Shown piece after piece: positions 20,995 to 30,950 of a stretch of DNA of 64,000 bases. The translations under genes and the position numbers were made by a program. The stretch's first letter is position 1, and each line of letters begins with the position of its first letter. Source of the stretch: Bacteroidales bacterium (GTDB lineage: Bacteria; Bacteroidota; Bacteroidia; Bacteroidales; UBA3663); the NCBI GenBank assembly GCA_017449065.1, contig JAFSKF010000031.1, positions 32,847-96,846 of the forward strand, read 5' to 3'. The notes beneath the pieces are model-generated. The model worked only from the letters and a program-made list of their open reading frames with translations, did no database searches and had not been told where the DNA came from.

Positions 20995-22458
20995 ATGATG
21001 AAAATACAGCATTATCTAACCATAGCGTTGCTGGGGTTGGGGAGTTTATGCACCTTGAGTTGCACTTCTTCCAAGACCGCACCCGATGTACATGATCAGG
21101 TGACTAACAACGACATCATTCTGCATGCCTGGTGCTGGTCGTTCAATACCATTCGCGAGAATCTGCCAGACATAGCCGAAGCAGGCTATACCATTGTGCA
21201 GACACCACCTGCTCAACTATGTATTACAGAAACTGCTGACGATCCGGGAGGCGGTAACCAGCTCTTCGGACACGGCAAATGGTATTACCATTACCAGCCA
21301 GTCGATTGGAAAATTGGAAACTATCAGGTCGGTACCGCCAGAGATCTTCAGGAGCTTTGTACGGAAGCCAAGAAATACGGCATTCGTATTATTGTCGATG
21401 TATTGCCGAATCATACAGCTATCGATGACACCCAAGTGAAACCAGCCTTAGACGCAGCCGTTGGCGGACATGAGAATCTCTATCACGCCAACGGTCGCAC
21501 AGAGATTACCGACTATAACGACCGCTTCCAATGTACCACCGGACAAATGGGCGGACTGCCTGACGTAAACACGGAGAATCCGGCATTCCAGTCTTACTTC
21601 CTGCATTATATCAATCAGCTTATCCGCTGCGGTGTACGCGGGTTCCGCTACGATACAGCAAAACATATCGGACTGCCCAGCGATCCGAAGGATGAGAAAT
21701 CGCCTCAAAACAATTTCTGGCCTGTAGTAATGGGGCGGGAATCAGCGCTCGACAGCAGTCTTTGCATCACCACCGACAGCCTCTTCATCTATGGAGAAGT
21801 CTTGCAAGACCGCAACGTAAAGGAAACGGAATATGCCGAATATATGGGACTGACGGCTTCCGGTTTGGGCTGGGATTTGCGTCGGGATATTGATTCTGCC
21901 AATTGGTTAGTGTCCGATGTTGCCCTTTATTGCCATCCGGTTGAGCCATACAAGCTTGTTACCTGGGTGGAAAGTCACGATACGTACTGTAATGACCATG
22001 AGTCCGCACACCTCTCTGACCAACAGATCCGTTTAGGCTGGGTTTATCTTACCTGTCGTGCCTTTGGAACACCTTTGTTCTACAGCCGTCCTGCCGGCAG
22101 CGACGGACCTGCCGGTAACTACTGGGGCAATAACGTAGTAGGTGCTCGAGGCAACGACAACTTTAAGCATCCTTTGGTAAAAGCAGCCAATCAGTTCCGA
22201 CATTGGATGCGAGGTCTTCCCGAGACCGTCTATTTCAGTGAGGAAGGTGCGCTTGCAGAAGTTTGTCGCGGTAAAACAGGTGTTGCTCTCATCAATATTC
22301 AACCCAATAAAGTGACCGTCGAACTGCCGACCACATTGCCAGATAATGAGTATCAGGACCGAATGACCGGTAAGATTTTCAATGTTCAGGACGGTATCTT
22401 AAGAGGTGAGGCAGATCCGCTTTCTGCTTACCTCCTCGTCCGTCACAGAGTTCGGTAA
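20995..22458 (+). CDS. AmyE-like alpha-amylase lipoprotein (GH13, probably subfamily 28)
   Basis: 487 residues with a lipoprotein signal (Cys23 in TLSC). The catalytic domain starts at once with ILHAWCWSFNTIRENLPDI, the opening typical of Bacillus AmyE. The triad is Asp220 (GFRYDTAKHI), Glu268 (FIYGEVLQD) and Asp329 (LVTWVESHDTYCND), each in an AmyE-like context. No extra binding module is visible. The gene is 21 bp after the T9SS amylase and 30 bp before the next GH13, so it is part of the same transcript. AmyE-type amylases are mainly known from Firmicutes; base use does not look different from its neighbours, so any transfer would be old. Confidence 0.88.
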   Translation: MMKIQHYLTIALLGLGSLCTLSCTSSKTAPDVHDQVTNNDIILHAWCWSFNTIRENLPDIAEAGYTIVQTPPAQLCITETADDPGGGNQLFGHGKWYYHYQPVDWKIGNYQVGTARDLQELCTEAKKYGIRIIVDVLPNHTAIDDTQVKPALDAAVGGHENLYHANGRTEITDYNDRFQCTTGQMGGLPDVNTENPAFQSYFLHYINQLIRCGVRGFRYDTAKHIGLPSDPKDEKSPQNNFWPVVMGRESALDSSLCITTDSLFIYGEVLQDRNVKETEYAEYMGLTASGLGWDLRRDIDSANWLVSDVALYCHPVEPYKLVTWVESHDTYCNDHESAHLSDQQIRLGWVYLTCRAFGTPLFYSRPAGSDGPAGNYWGNNVVGARGNDNFKHPLVKAANQFRHWMRGLPETVYFSEEGALAEVCRGKTGVALINIQPNKVTVELPTTLPDNEYQDRMTGKIFNVQDGILRGEADPLSAYLLVRHRVR

Positions 22459-22488
22459 TCGGTTAAAGCAAATCTTCAATATCGGTTT

Positions 22489-24567
22489 ATGGAAAAAAGT
22501 GCTATTTCTTCCTTTGCAATAGTGTGCTCGATGCTATCCATGCTTTCTTCCTGCCAACAGAACGCTATCGGGCCGTTGGCAGGCAATGAGCGGAGATCAA
22601 GTGTCGTATTCCTCACTTCTCCCCGACAAGAGAACTATCTGACGGACTACTTCCCTGCCATCGAAAATTTCGATTCGATTGTGGCAGGTACTGGTGTGAG
22701 TATCGAAGAGGTCACCGACAGTACGTTCTGCTGTACGGCTCTGGCTCCCCTGGGCACCTTGCAATGCTGGAAAGACGGCAATGTGCTGACTTTGGTCACG
22801 CAAGACGGTAACGCGTTTCAAACGGGTTACGCTCATCTCTACTCAACATGGACCGATGGTAAGCAAGTGAAAATCGGCTTTACGGAAAAGCCGGAGAAGG
22901 TCCTGGCATTGTGGCAGAATACCCTGTTGCCGGCATCGAACCTCCAATGGAACGATGAACAGATTACCGTAAAACTTCCAGAACTACCGGAAGGAAGTCC
23001 TTCTCGCTCCTATCTGCGGGTATATGCCGCCACAGCCACCACACTCATGAGTGATATTCTCATTCCGCTCGAAAATGGAAAAATAGTTACGTCCACAGGT
23101 TCGCTGAATCGGCACGATCCGGAGTCTCAGATTCTCTATTCTCTCATGATAGACCGTTTCAATAACGGATCTACATCCAACGACTGGAGCATCGGCAATC
23201 CGGAGCTCGTTTTGCCCCAAGCAGATTACCAAGGTGGAGATCTGGTTGGTATCACGCAGAAGATTGAGGACGGATTCTTTGAAGATCTGGGCATCAATAC
23301 GCTTTGGATTAGCCCGATAACACAAAACCCGTATGACGCGTGGGGACTGAATGAAACTCCGCGTACGAAGTTCTCTGGCTATCATGGTTATTGGCCTATT
23401 TATATTACCAAGGTGGATGAACGTTTCGGCACCGATGCCGAATTGCAGGAACTGCTCAGTGTGGCACATCGTCATAACATGAACGTGGTGCTCGATTACG
23501 TAGCAAATCATCTGCACATCCATTCTCCGCTGTTTCAGGCCCATCCGGATTGGGCGACAGATTCGTTAACTGCCGACGGCCGGCCGAACCTGGAACTCTG
23601 GGACGGCGACTATCGTCTGACCACTTGGTTCGACAGGCACATTCCCAGCCTGAATCTGGAGAGACCAGACATCGCCGACCAGCTTACCGATTCCGCACTC
23701 TATTGGGTTCGCAATTTCGAGTTTGATGGATTCCGTCACGATGCCTGCAAACACATTCCGCTGAACTATTGGCGTCTGTTCGGACGCAAACTGGCAACGG
23801 ATCCGCAACTCAGCCAACGTTCCATCTGGATGATTGGAGAGACCTATGGATCACCGGAACTGATTAGTTCATACGTGAAAACGGGCATGCTGAATGCGCA
23901 GTTCGATTTCAACATCTACCACACAGCTATTGATGTTTTCTCAAACCACAATAACCGCTCGATGAAAGACTTGGCGCAAGTCATCGAAGAGAGCGAAGCC
24001 GCATACGGGGCACACAATACGATGGGTATTATTTCCGGCAATCACGACAAGACACGTTTCATCAGTCTGGCGGGTGGAGCTGTGTCTTGGGATGAAGATG
24101 GTAAAAAGGCTGGCTGGACACGCGAAATCGGAGTCGGAGACGCTAAGCGCGCCTTCGCCAAGGCACTTTTATTGCAAACGCTGAATCTGACACTACCAGG
24201 CGTTCCTTGCATCTATCAGGGTGATGAATACGGACAGGCTGGAGGTAATGATCCTGACAACCGTCGCATGATGCGGTTCAACGGTTACAACGCTCAAGAG
24301 CAGACACTTTTGGACCAAGTGCGAGAGTTAACTCATCTGCGTCGCCAAAACCTGGCATTGCAATTTGGCGATTATCTTCCACTCTACGTTGATGATGCTG
24401 CTTTTGTTTTCCTTCGTATTTATATGGGTGAAGCTGTTTTAGTGGCCATTAACAACAGCGATGCTCCTGTTTCCCTGGATGTGAAACTACCACGAGGACT
24501 ACAAACCCAGATAAGTCACGTCTTGCTTAACCTCGCTCCTAACGGCACAAGTGTTCAACCGTTATAG
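22489..24567 (+). CDS. SusG-like GH13 amylase lipoprotein
   Basis: 692 residues with a lipoprotein signal (Cys22 in MLSSC). Residues about 35-205 are a beta-rich N-terminal region that may include a starch-binding fold. The GH13 barrel starts at QILYSLMIDRFNNG (about 214) and has nucleophile Asp418 (FDGFRHDACKHI), acid/base Glu451 (WMIGETYGSP) and stabiliser Asp520 (IISGNHDKTRF). By position and lipoprotein signal it may fill the SusG role, but its length and N-terminal region differ from SusG, so orthology is not claimed. It is the last gene of the rightward arm; a palindromic repeat cluster begins 5 bp after the stop. Confidence 0.86.
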   Translation: MEKSAISSFAIVCSMLSMLSSCQQNAIGPLAGNERRSSVVFLTSPRQENYLTDYFPAIENFDSIVAGTGVSIEEVTDSTFCCTALAPLGTLQCWKDGNVLTLVTQDGNAFQTGYAHLYSTWTDGKQVKIGFTEKPEKVLALWQNTLLPASNLQWNDEQITVKLPELPEGSPSRSYLRVYAATATTLMSDILIPLENGKIVTSTGSLNRHDPESQILYSLMIDRFNNGSTSNDWSIGNPELVLPQADYQGGDLVGITQKIEDGFFEDLGINTLWISPITQNPYDAWGLNETPRTKFSGYHGYWPIYITKVDERFGTDAELQELLSVAHRHNMNVVLDYVANHLHIHSPLFQAHPDWATDSLTADGRPNLELWDGDYRLTTWFDRHIPSLNLERPDIADQLTDSALYWVRNFEFDGFRHDACKHIPLNYWRLFGRKLATDPQLSQRSIWMIGETYGSPELISSYVKTGMLNAQFDFNIYHTAIDVFSNHNNRSMKDLAQVIEESEAAYGAHNTMGIISGNHDKTRFISLAGGAVSWDEDGKKAGWTREIGVGDAKRAFAKALLLQTLNLTLPGVPCIYQGDEYGQAGGNDPDNRRMMRFNGYNAQEQTLLDQVRELTHLRRQNLALQFGDYLPLYVDDAAFVFLRIYMGEAVLVAINNSDAPVSLDVKLPRGLQTQISHVLLNLAPNGTSVQPL

Positions 24568-24571
24568 TTAC

Positions 24572-24752
24572 TGCCGACACACGGAAAAGCATTTCAAATC
24601 TTCAGGATCTCGCGGCGACGGTGTCGGCGGCAACTCTGGAAGATATGAAATCGTTTCCGCTGAATCAGCGACAACTCCGGAGCGCAGGAAATGAAATCCG
24701 CTGTGTCGGAGGTAACTCCGGAAGATTTGAAATCGTTTCCGCTGAATCGGCG
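24572..24752. repeat. Cluster of direct and inverted 50-bp repeats after the starch locus
   Basis: 24621-24670 and 24703-24752 are direct copies differing at 5 of 50 positions (both start GTGTCGG and contain GAAATCGTTTCCGCTGAATC). 24671-24702 is a degenerate partial copy (AACTCCGGAG...GAAATCCGCTG). 24572-24620 resembles the reverse complement of the same unit: ATTTCAAATCTTC at 24591-24603 pairs perfectly with 24721-24733. Folded, the first two parts give a long hairpin just after the last starch gene. It could end or protect the mRNA, or be a small intergenic repeat family. Confidence 0.75.
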
Positions 24753-24775
24753 CGAATCCTTGAATCCGGGAAATC

Positions 24776-24813
24776 AAAAAAAAGCAGGAGAAAGCGATAT
24801 GCCTTCTTCTGCT
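24776..24813 (-). terminator. Rho-independent-type terminator after dnaJ
   Basis: A stem AGCAGGAGAAAG (from 24783) pairs with CCTTCTTCTGCT (to 24813) with one mismatch and one wobble. On the minus strand it is followed by eight T (plus-strand A-run 24776-24783). Confidence 0.7.
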
Positions 24814-24851
24814 AATACATATATCCAGTCTTTCTCTAATTTTAGCCAAAT

Positions 24852-25907
24852 TTACTGATACGCCTCTTCCTGATGTCGTGTGAACAGATGCCTGATTTTC
24901 GAGAACATCGTCTGCCGCTTGCTTTCAGAAGGTTGGCAGTTCTGCGAATCGCGCAAACTCTCTATTGCTTTGCGTTCCTTGTCCGTCAGCGTCTCAGGCA
25001 CATAAACCAGTACGTTGACGATCTGATCGCCCTTACCGTAACCTTCGGTGTTGGGCAGACCTTTGCCCTTCAGACGAAGCATCGAACCTGACTGCGTGCC
25101 CGGTTTGACGGTGATACGCACACGTCCGTCGAGTGTCGGAATCTCCACTTGTCCGCCAAGCGCTGCCGTTGCGAACGGCAAAGCCAAGTTATAGACAAGA
25201 TCGTCGCGGTCGCGCAGGAGTTCGGGATCCGGCACTTCCTCGATGTTCACCAACAGGTCGCCGGGCTGTCCGCCCTGCACCTGCGACGGGTATCCTTTGC
25301 CAGCCAGCTTAAACTGCTGCCCTTCGCGAACACCGGCCGGCAAGGGAATGCTGATCTCCTCCCCTTGGATCTTACCTTTCTTGGTAACGCCTTTAGCAAT
25401 CTCCTGCAAAGTGACCTTCAGCGTGATACGCCGGTCAGCACCTTTCGTGCTGCGCCGGCCGAAACCGCCGCCAAAACCGTCAAATCCGCTGAATGCCTCG
25501 CCGAACGGACTGCTTCCGCCAAAATTAAAAGAATAGGAACGGCTGCCTCCTGAAGCGCCGCGAGCCCCACCGCCAAAGAAAGCGTTGAAGATGTCCATCG
25601 GATCGAAATCGGAACTGAAACCGCCGAATCCTCCGGCACCGCTATTGGCACCAAAACCTCCAGGAGCATTGAAGCCGAACTGATCGTACCGGGCACGCTT
25701 ATTAGCATCGCTCAGCACCTCGTAGGCTTCAGCCACTTCCTTGAAGTTCTCTTCCGCCTTTTTCTTTTCAGCCTCCGAAGCCTGCTGCCACTTGTCAGGA
25801 TGCCACTTGACAGCCATCTTCCGATAAGCCTTCTTTATATCGTCGTCTGTAGCCCCCTTCTGGAGACCCAGCACTTCGTAATAATCTCTCTTAGTTTTTG
25901 TTGCCAT
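24852..25907 (-). CDS. dnaJ: DnaJ co-chaperone lacking the zinc-finger domain
   Basis: 351 residues. The J domain (about 6-77) has HPD at 36-38 and a slightly longer helix II-III region ([18 protein letters not shown]). A Gly/Phe-rich linker covers about 78-150. The C-terminal substrate domains run from [10 protein letters not shown] through [11 protein letters not shown]. The four CxxCxGxG motifs of a class A DnaJ are absent: sequence passes from [10 protein letters not shown] straight to [15 protein letters not shown] where the finger normally sits, and the only cysteine is Cys324. It lies 11 bp after grpE, the normal chaperone context, so it is probably the main DnaJ and not CbpA. It should stimulate DnaK ATPase, but zinc-dependent substrate handling is lost. 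Confidence 0.9.
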   Translation of the reverse strand: MATKTKRDYYEVLGLQKGATDDDIKKAYRKMAVKWHPDKWQQASEAEKKKAEENFKEVAEAYEVLSDANKRARYDQFGFNAPGGFGANSGAGGFGGFSSDFDPMDIFNAFFGGGARGASGGSRSYSFNFGGSSPFGEAFSGFDGFGGGFGRRSTKGADRRITLKVTLQEIAKGVTKKGKIQGEEISIPLPAGVREGQQFKLAGKGYPSQVQGGQPGDLLVNIEEVPDPELLRDRDDLVYNLALPFATAALGGQVEIPTLDGRVRITVKPGTQSGSMLRLKGKGLPNTEGYGKGDQIVNVLVYVPETLTDKERKAIESLRDSQNCQPSESKRQTMFSKIRHLFTRHQEEAYQ

Positions 25908-25918
25908 AGTTTTTCGAA

Positions 25919-26518
25919 TTATTCACCCACTACCACTTTGGCAATACGGATTACCTTGTCTTTATACTTGTAACCCTTGGTAGCACAATCTACAATCTTT
26001 CCCTTCAATTCAGGAGCCGGAGCCGGGAACATGGTGATAGCCTCATGCAGATTCTCGTCGAAGCCATCGCCCTGATTGGCCGGAATCACCGTCACCTCGT
26101 TCTGTTCCAAATAGGTTTTGAACTTACTATAGATCAGGTTGAAGCCTTCTTTCACGGCATTCACATCATCGGCCTTCTCATTGTGTTCAATGGCACGCTC
26201 GAAGTCGTCGATGATGGGAAGCAGTTTCGAGAACGCGCTCTCGCCTCCGTACTTCAACAGATCGTTGGTTTTCCTGAGCTGGTTCTTGCGATAGTTGTCG
26301 AAATCGGCCAGCATACGCAAATACTGGTCTTTCTGCACCTTGAGCTGTTCTTCCAGTTCTGCAATACGCTCTTCGGGCGTTTTTCCGGCAGCGTTTTCTG
26401 CATCTGCCTGAGCTTCTGCCTGATTCTCCTCCTGTTCAACCGACTTGTCTGTCTCGGCCGAAGTCTGCTCGTTGTTCAGCACTTCTTCCTGTTCTTTTTT
26501 GTTTTCGTTTTGTTCCAT
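25919..26518 (-). CDS. grpE: GrpE nucleotide-exchange factor for DnaK
   Basis: 199 residues from ATG 26518. The reading frame stays open further upstream to 26713, but that part overlaps the promoter of this gene and the start of ispE, and [10 protein letters not shown] is a typical GrpE opening. An acidic, disordered N-terminus (about 1-50) leads to a long coiled coil (about 52-100, [20 protein letters not shown]) and the beta-wing head with the conserved [12 protein letters not shown] and a C-terminal [14 protein letters not shown]. It exchanges ADP for ATP on DnaK and is co-transcribed with dnaJ (11-bp gap). Confidence 0.95.
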   Translation of the reverse strand: MEQNENKKEQEEVLNNEQTSAETDKSVEQEENQAEAQADAENAAGKTPEERIAELEEQLKVQKDQYLRMLADFDNYRKNQLRKTNDLLKYGGESAFSKLLPIIDDFERAIEHNEKADDVNAVKEGFNLIYSKFKTYLEQNEVTVIPANQGDGFDENLHEAITMFPAPAPELKGKIVDCATKGYKYKDKVIRIAKVVVGE

Positions 26519-26622
26519 AATATATATTTTTTTATAATTTACAATTATACCTGTTTTTCTCGCAGCAAAAATCATGCCACGAGCCAGGTTTTTACGGATT
26601 TTGACAATTTGGCAGCGGATAA

Positions 26623-26654
26623 TTTGGAGAAGTCGGGAAAAATACTCATCTTTG
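26623..26654 (+). promoter_or_regulatory. Promoter of ispE
   Basis: TTTG at 26623-26626, 20 bp, then CATCTTTG at 26647-26654 (one mismatch from TAnnTTTG). It places transcription start near 26661 and rules out the upstream ATG at 26574. Confidence 0.6.
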
Positions 26655-26657
26655 CAG

Positions 26658-26665
26658 CAAAGATA
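26658..26665 (-). promoter_or_regulatory. -7 box of the grpE-dnaJ promoter
   Basis: The minus strand reads TATCTTTG, a full -7 match, about 140 bp before the grpE ATG and back to back with the ispE -7 box. No clear -33 box was found at the usual distance. Confidence 0.5.
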
Positions 26666-26687
26666 CTCGTTTATGTTAGATAAAGAA

Positions 26688-27554
26688 ATGGCATTCCCGA
26701 ATGCTAAAATCAATTTAGGACTTTTTGTCTGCCATCGCCGCCCCGAAGACGGCTATCACATTTTGCAAACCCTGTTCTATCCTATCGGTTGGCGGGATGC
26801 CCTCGAAATACTTTCCGAGGGCAAACCCGGTGAATGCCGCATGGTGCAGACCGGACTCGTGATTGACGGCGATCCGGAGCAGAACCTCTGCGTGAAGGCC
26901 TACCGGCGCTTGCAGAAGTTATTTCCCGACCTGCCTGGGGTTAGCATCCATCTGGAGAAGCGCGTGCCTTTCGGGGCCGGTTTGGGTGGTGGCAGCAGCG
27001 ACGGCGCCTATACCCTGCTCCTGCTTCGCAATCTTTTCCGGCTCGACATCAGCGACGAACAACTGGAGAAAGAGGCGGCTGCCATGGGGGCTGATTGTGC
27101 CTTCTTTTGCCGATGCCGCTTCCTACCGAACGAAACAGGACACTTCAATTCGGCACAATATTGTGAGGGTATCGGCAGCGAGATGGAACCCTATCCCCTT
27201 TCGCTGAAGGGCTACTGGCTGGTGGTGGTCAAACCGCCGTTCGGTGTCAGCACCAAAGAGGCCTACAGCAACGTGCATCCAGCCTGGCCAGAAACATCGT
27301 TGTTCGAACTGCTGAAGCAACCGGTTGCCACTTGGAAGAATTGCATAAAAAACGACTTCGAGGATTCCGTTTTCCCTTTGCATCCAGAGTTGGCCGATGT
27401 CAAACAGGCATTATATGACCACGGGGCCGTCTATGCCTCGATGTCGGGTTCGGGCAGTGCCCTGTTCGGACTCTTCGAGAAAAAACCGGAAGGAAACATA
27501 AACGCCTGGTTCCCGAACGGTTACCAGGCGCAAAGCAGCGAGTGCCTTTTATAA
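26688..27554 (+). CDS. ispE: 4-diphosphocytidyl-2-C-methyl-D-erythritol kinase
   Basis: 288 residues from ATG 26688 (MAFPNAKINLGLFV, the standard IspE opening); ATG 26673 (MLDKE...) is an alternative just after the predicted transcription start. It is a GHMP kinase: the ATP loop is PFGAGLGGGSSDGAYTLL (about 94-111) and the C-terminal motif is ASMSGSGSALFGLF. It phosphorylates CDP-methylerythritol in the MEP isoprenoid pathway. It is transcribed alone, divergent from grpE and convergent with the cyclophilin gene, with which it shares no spacer. Confidence 0.95.
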   Translation: MAFPNAKINLGLFVCHRRPEDGYHILQTLFYPIGWRDALEILSEGKPGECRMVQTGLVIDGDPEQNLCVKAYRRLQKLFPDLPGVSIHLEKRVPFGAGLGGGSSDGAYTLLLLRNLFRLDISDEQLEKEAAAMGADCAFFCRCRFLPNETGHFNSAQYCEGIGSEMEPYPLSLKGYWLVVVKPPFGVSTKEAYSNVHPAWPETSLFELLKQPVATWKNCIKNDFEDSVFPLHPELADVKQALYDHGAVYASMSGSGSALFGLFEKKPEGNINAWFPNGYQAQSSECLL

Positions 27555-28379
27555 TTATTTGATCACTCGGATATTCATACGGACATCCTTGCGCGGACGA
27601 TCTGCTGAATTGGTTTCGAGATCAGCAATCTTATCAATAACGTCCAAGCCTTCCACCACTTCGCCGTAAATGGTATAATCCATATACAGATGGTAGGCGC
27701 CACCGATAGTGCTATAGGCCTCGATTTCCTCGTCGGTGAAGAAACGTGTGCCTGGCGTAGCACGTGCGATACTGTCAATCTGATGATTCACCTTTCGCAC
27801 AAAACTATTGTAGCGCTCACGCTCGGCATTAGGAGCAAAATCGCCGGGTTTGAGGGCTGCCAGACTATCCTTGACGGCCTGAGTCATCACCTTCTTCTTA
27901 GCCGCCTTTCGGGCAGCTTCGTTGTTCACTTTTTCCCAACCTCGCCAATACTCCTTGCTCTGCACATAGCCCTGCACAATGAAGAACATCGACATATCGG
28001 AATTCTTGATGTGCTCGCGATGCGGAGCCGCCAAAGCTCCCTTCTTGGGAATATGATTCGGACGGATTTCGCCATCTATCTCCTCGTCAATATCGCCATA
28101 GCCCAAGCTCCAACCCGGACCGGCATTGCGCGAATCAGGAGCACCACCTTGAATCATGAAACTCTGAATGACACGACCAAAGAGCGTCTCGTTATAATAC
28201 CCCTCCCGCACCTTTTTCAAGAAATTGGCAGTGGTCTTAGGCGTATCATCGTAGAGCATCACTTTCATGTTGCCCATATTCGTCTCGATCATGACGTAAT
28301 GGGTCTGAGCCCGCAATGCTGCTCCCGTAAAGAGCAGCACCGCAAGCAGTATCAGTTTCGTAGGAAGGAATATTTTCAT
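27555..28379 (-). CDS. Periplasmic cyclophilin-type peptidyl-prolyl isomerase
   Basis: 274 residues with a signal peptide (MKIFLPTKLILLAVLLFTGAA, cut near LRAQ). Cyclophilin motifs are present: NFLKKVREGYYNETLFGRVI, FMIQGGAPDS, MSMFFIVQG and a late YGEVVEGLDVIDKIADL. Between the two halves lies a lysine/alanine-rich insertion (about 145-215, NNEAARKAAKKKVMTQAV) that is absent from short bacterial cyclophilins but common in Bacteroidetes ones. It should assist folding of exported proteins. It follows guaB by 55 bp, and its stop codon directly abuts the ispE stop on the other strand. Confidence 0.92.
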   Translation of the reverse strand: MKIFLPTKLILLAVLLFTGAALRAQTHYVMIETNMGNMKVMLYDDTPKTTANFLKKVREGYYNETLFGRVIQSFMIQGGAPDSRNAGPGWSLGYGDIDEEIDGEIRPNHIPKKGALAAPHREHIKNSDMSMFFIVQGYVQSKEYWRGWEKVNNEAARKAAKKKVMTQAVKDSLAALKPGDFAPNAERERYNSFVRKVNHQIDSIARATPGTRFFTDEEIEAYSTIGGAYHLYMDYTIYGEVVEGLDVIDKIADLETNSADRPRKDVRMNIRVIK

Positions 28380-28434
28380 CGGATGGCTGAATTAACAGAT
28401 GTCTATCGGTTTGTCCGGGGCCGGGATACTCCGC

Positions 28435-29925
<1,491 letters not shown>

Positions 29926-29986
29926 TTATCTGTTTAACTACAATTATAGAATCTTTTCCTTTTTCAAATACATTGGGATGTTCCGA

Positions 29987-30922
29987 TCAGATCAGGAACT
30001 GAGGAGAAATTGGTTCGTTATTCATGACGCGACGAATCGTCTCGGCAAACAAATCGGCAATCGAAATGGTCTTCACTTTGCTGCAACTTCCACGATAAGG
30101 AATCGAGTCGGTGAAAACTATCTCCTTCAGCGCCGAAGCCTCGATACGCTCGTTGGCAGGACCGCTCATAACGCAATGTGAGGCAACAGCACGAACACTC
30201 TTGGCCCCCTTCGACATAATCAGATCGGCAGCCTTGGTGATTGTTCCGGCAGTATCGACCATATCATCGACCAGCACCACATCCTTACCTTCTACGTCGC
30301 CAATCAGGAACATATCGCCAATCGAATTAGGTTTGTCGCGATGCTTGTCGCACATCACCATCGGGACATTAAAGAACTTTGCATAGGCAAAAGCTCGCTT
30401 CGAACCGCCGGCATCCGGTGAAGCCATCACCAGATTCTCCAAACCTACATGATTGGCGATGTACGGAGCCAAAACATTCGATGCACGCAAATGATCGATC
30501 GGTACATCGAAGAAACCCTGAATCTGATCGGCATGAAGATCCATGGTGATCAGGCGGTCAATACCAGCCTTACTCAGCATATCGGCCACCAACTTGGCGC
30601 CAATGGCAACACGCGGCTTGTCCTTACGATCCTGACGGGCCCATCCGAAATACGGAATCACAGCGATAATCTGTGCTGCAGAAGCACGCTTAGCTGCATC
30701 AATCATCAGGAGAAGCTCCATCAGGTTGTCTGCCGACGGGAAGGTACTCTGCACAAGAAATACATGTTTGCCACGAATAGTTTCTTCAAACGAAACACCG
30801 AACTCGCCATCGGCAAAGGTGGTGATGTTCAAATTGCCCAGGGAATAACCCATGCGAGCTACAATCTTTTCAGCCAGGTAACGCGTTGCACGTCCTGAAA
30901 CGATTAGAAAGTTGTTATTCAT
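29987..30922 (-). CDS. prs: Ribose-phosphate pyrophosphokinase (PRPP synthetase)
   Basis: 311 residues with the class I PRPP synthetase pattern: YFGWARQDRKDKPRV near the ATP site, the catalytic flexible-loop region after VMASPDAGGSKRA, and the PRPP-binding loop VLVDDMVDTAGTI. It makes PRPP from ribose 5-phosphate and ATP. It follows the cytoplasmic GH13 by 28 bp with no separate promoter visible, so the two are probably co-transcribed. Confidence 0.97.
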   Translation of the reverse strand: MNNNFLIVSGRATRYLAEKIVARMGYSLGNLNITTFADGEFGVSFEETIRGKHVFLVQSTFPSADNLMELLLMIDAAKRASAAQIIAVIPYFGWARQDRKDKPRVAIGAKLVADMLSKAGIDRLITMDLHADQIQGFFDVPIDHLRASNVLAPYIANHVGLENLVMASPDAGGSKRAFAYAKFFNVPMVMCDKHRDKPNSIGDMFLIGDVEGKDVVLVDDMVDTAGTITKAADLIMSKGAKSVRAVASHCVMSGPANERIEASALKEIVFTDSIPYRGSCSKVKTISIADLFAETIRRVMNNEPISPQFLI

Positions 30923-30950
30923 TATATTATATTATAGAAAATGTATGTAC

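Noticed and set aside
24568..24849. Small frames on both strands in the repeat cluster
   Set aside because: They arise from the repeat units and the dnaJ terminator.
26519..26713. Extended N-terminus of GrpE
   Set aside because: The extension crosses the -7 box and the ispE start; [10 protein letters not shown] at 26518 is the normal opening.
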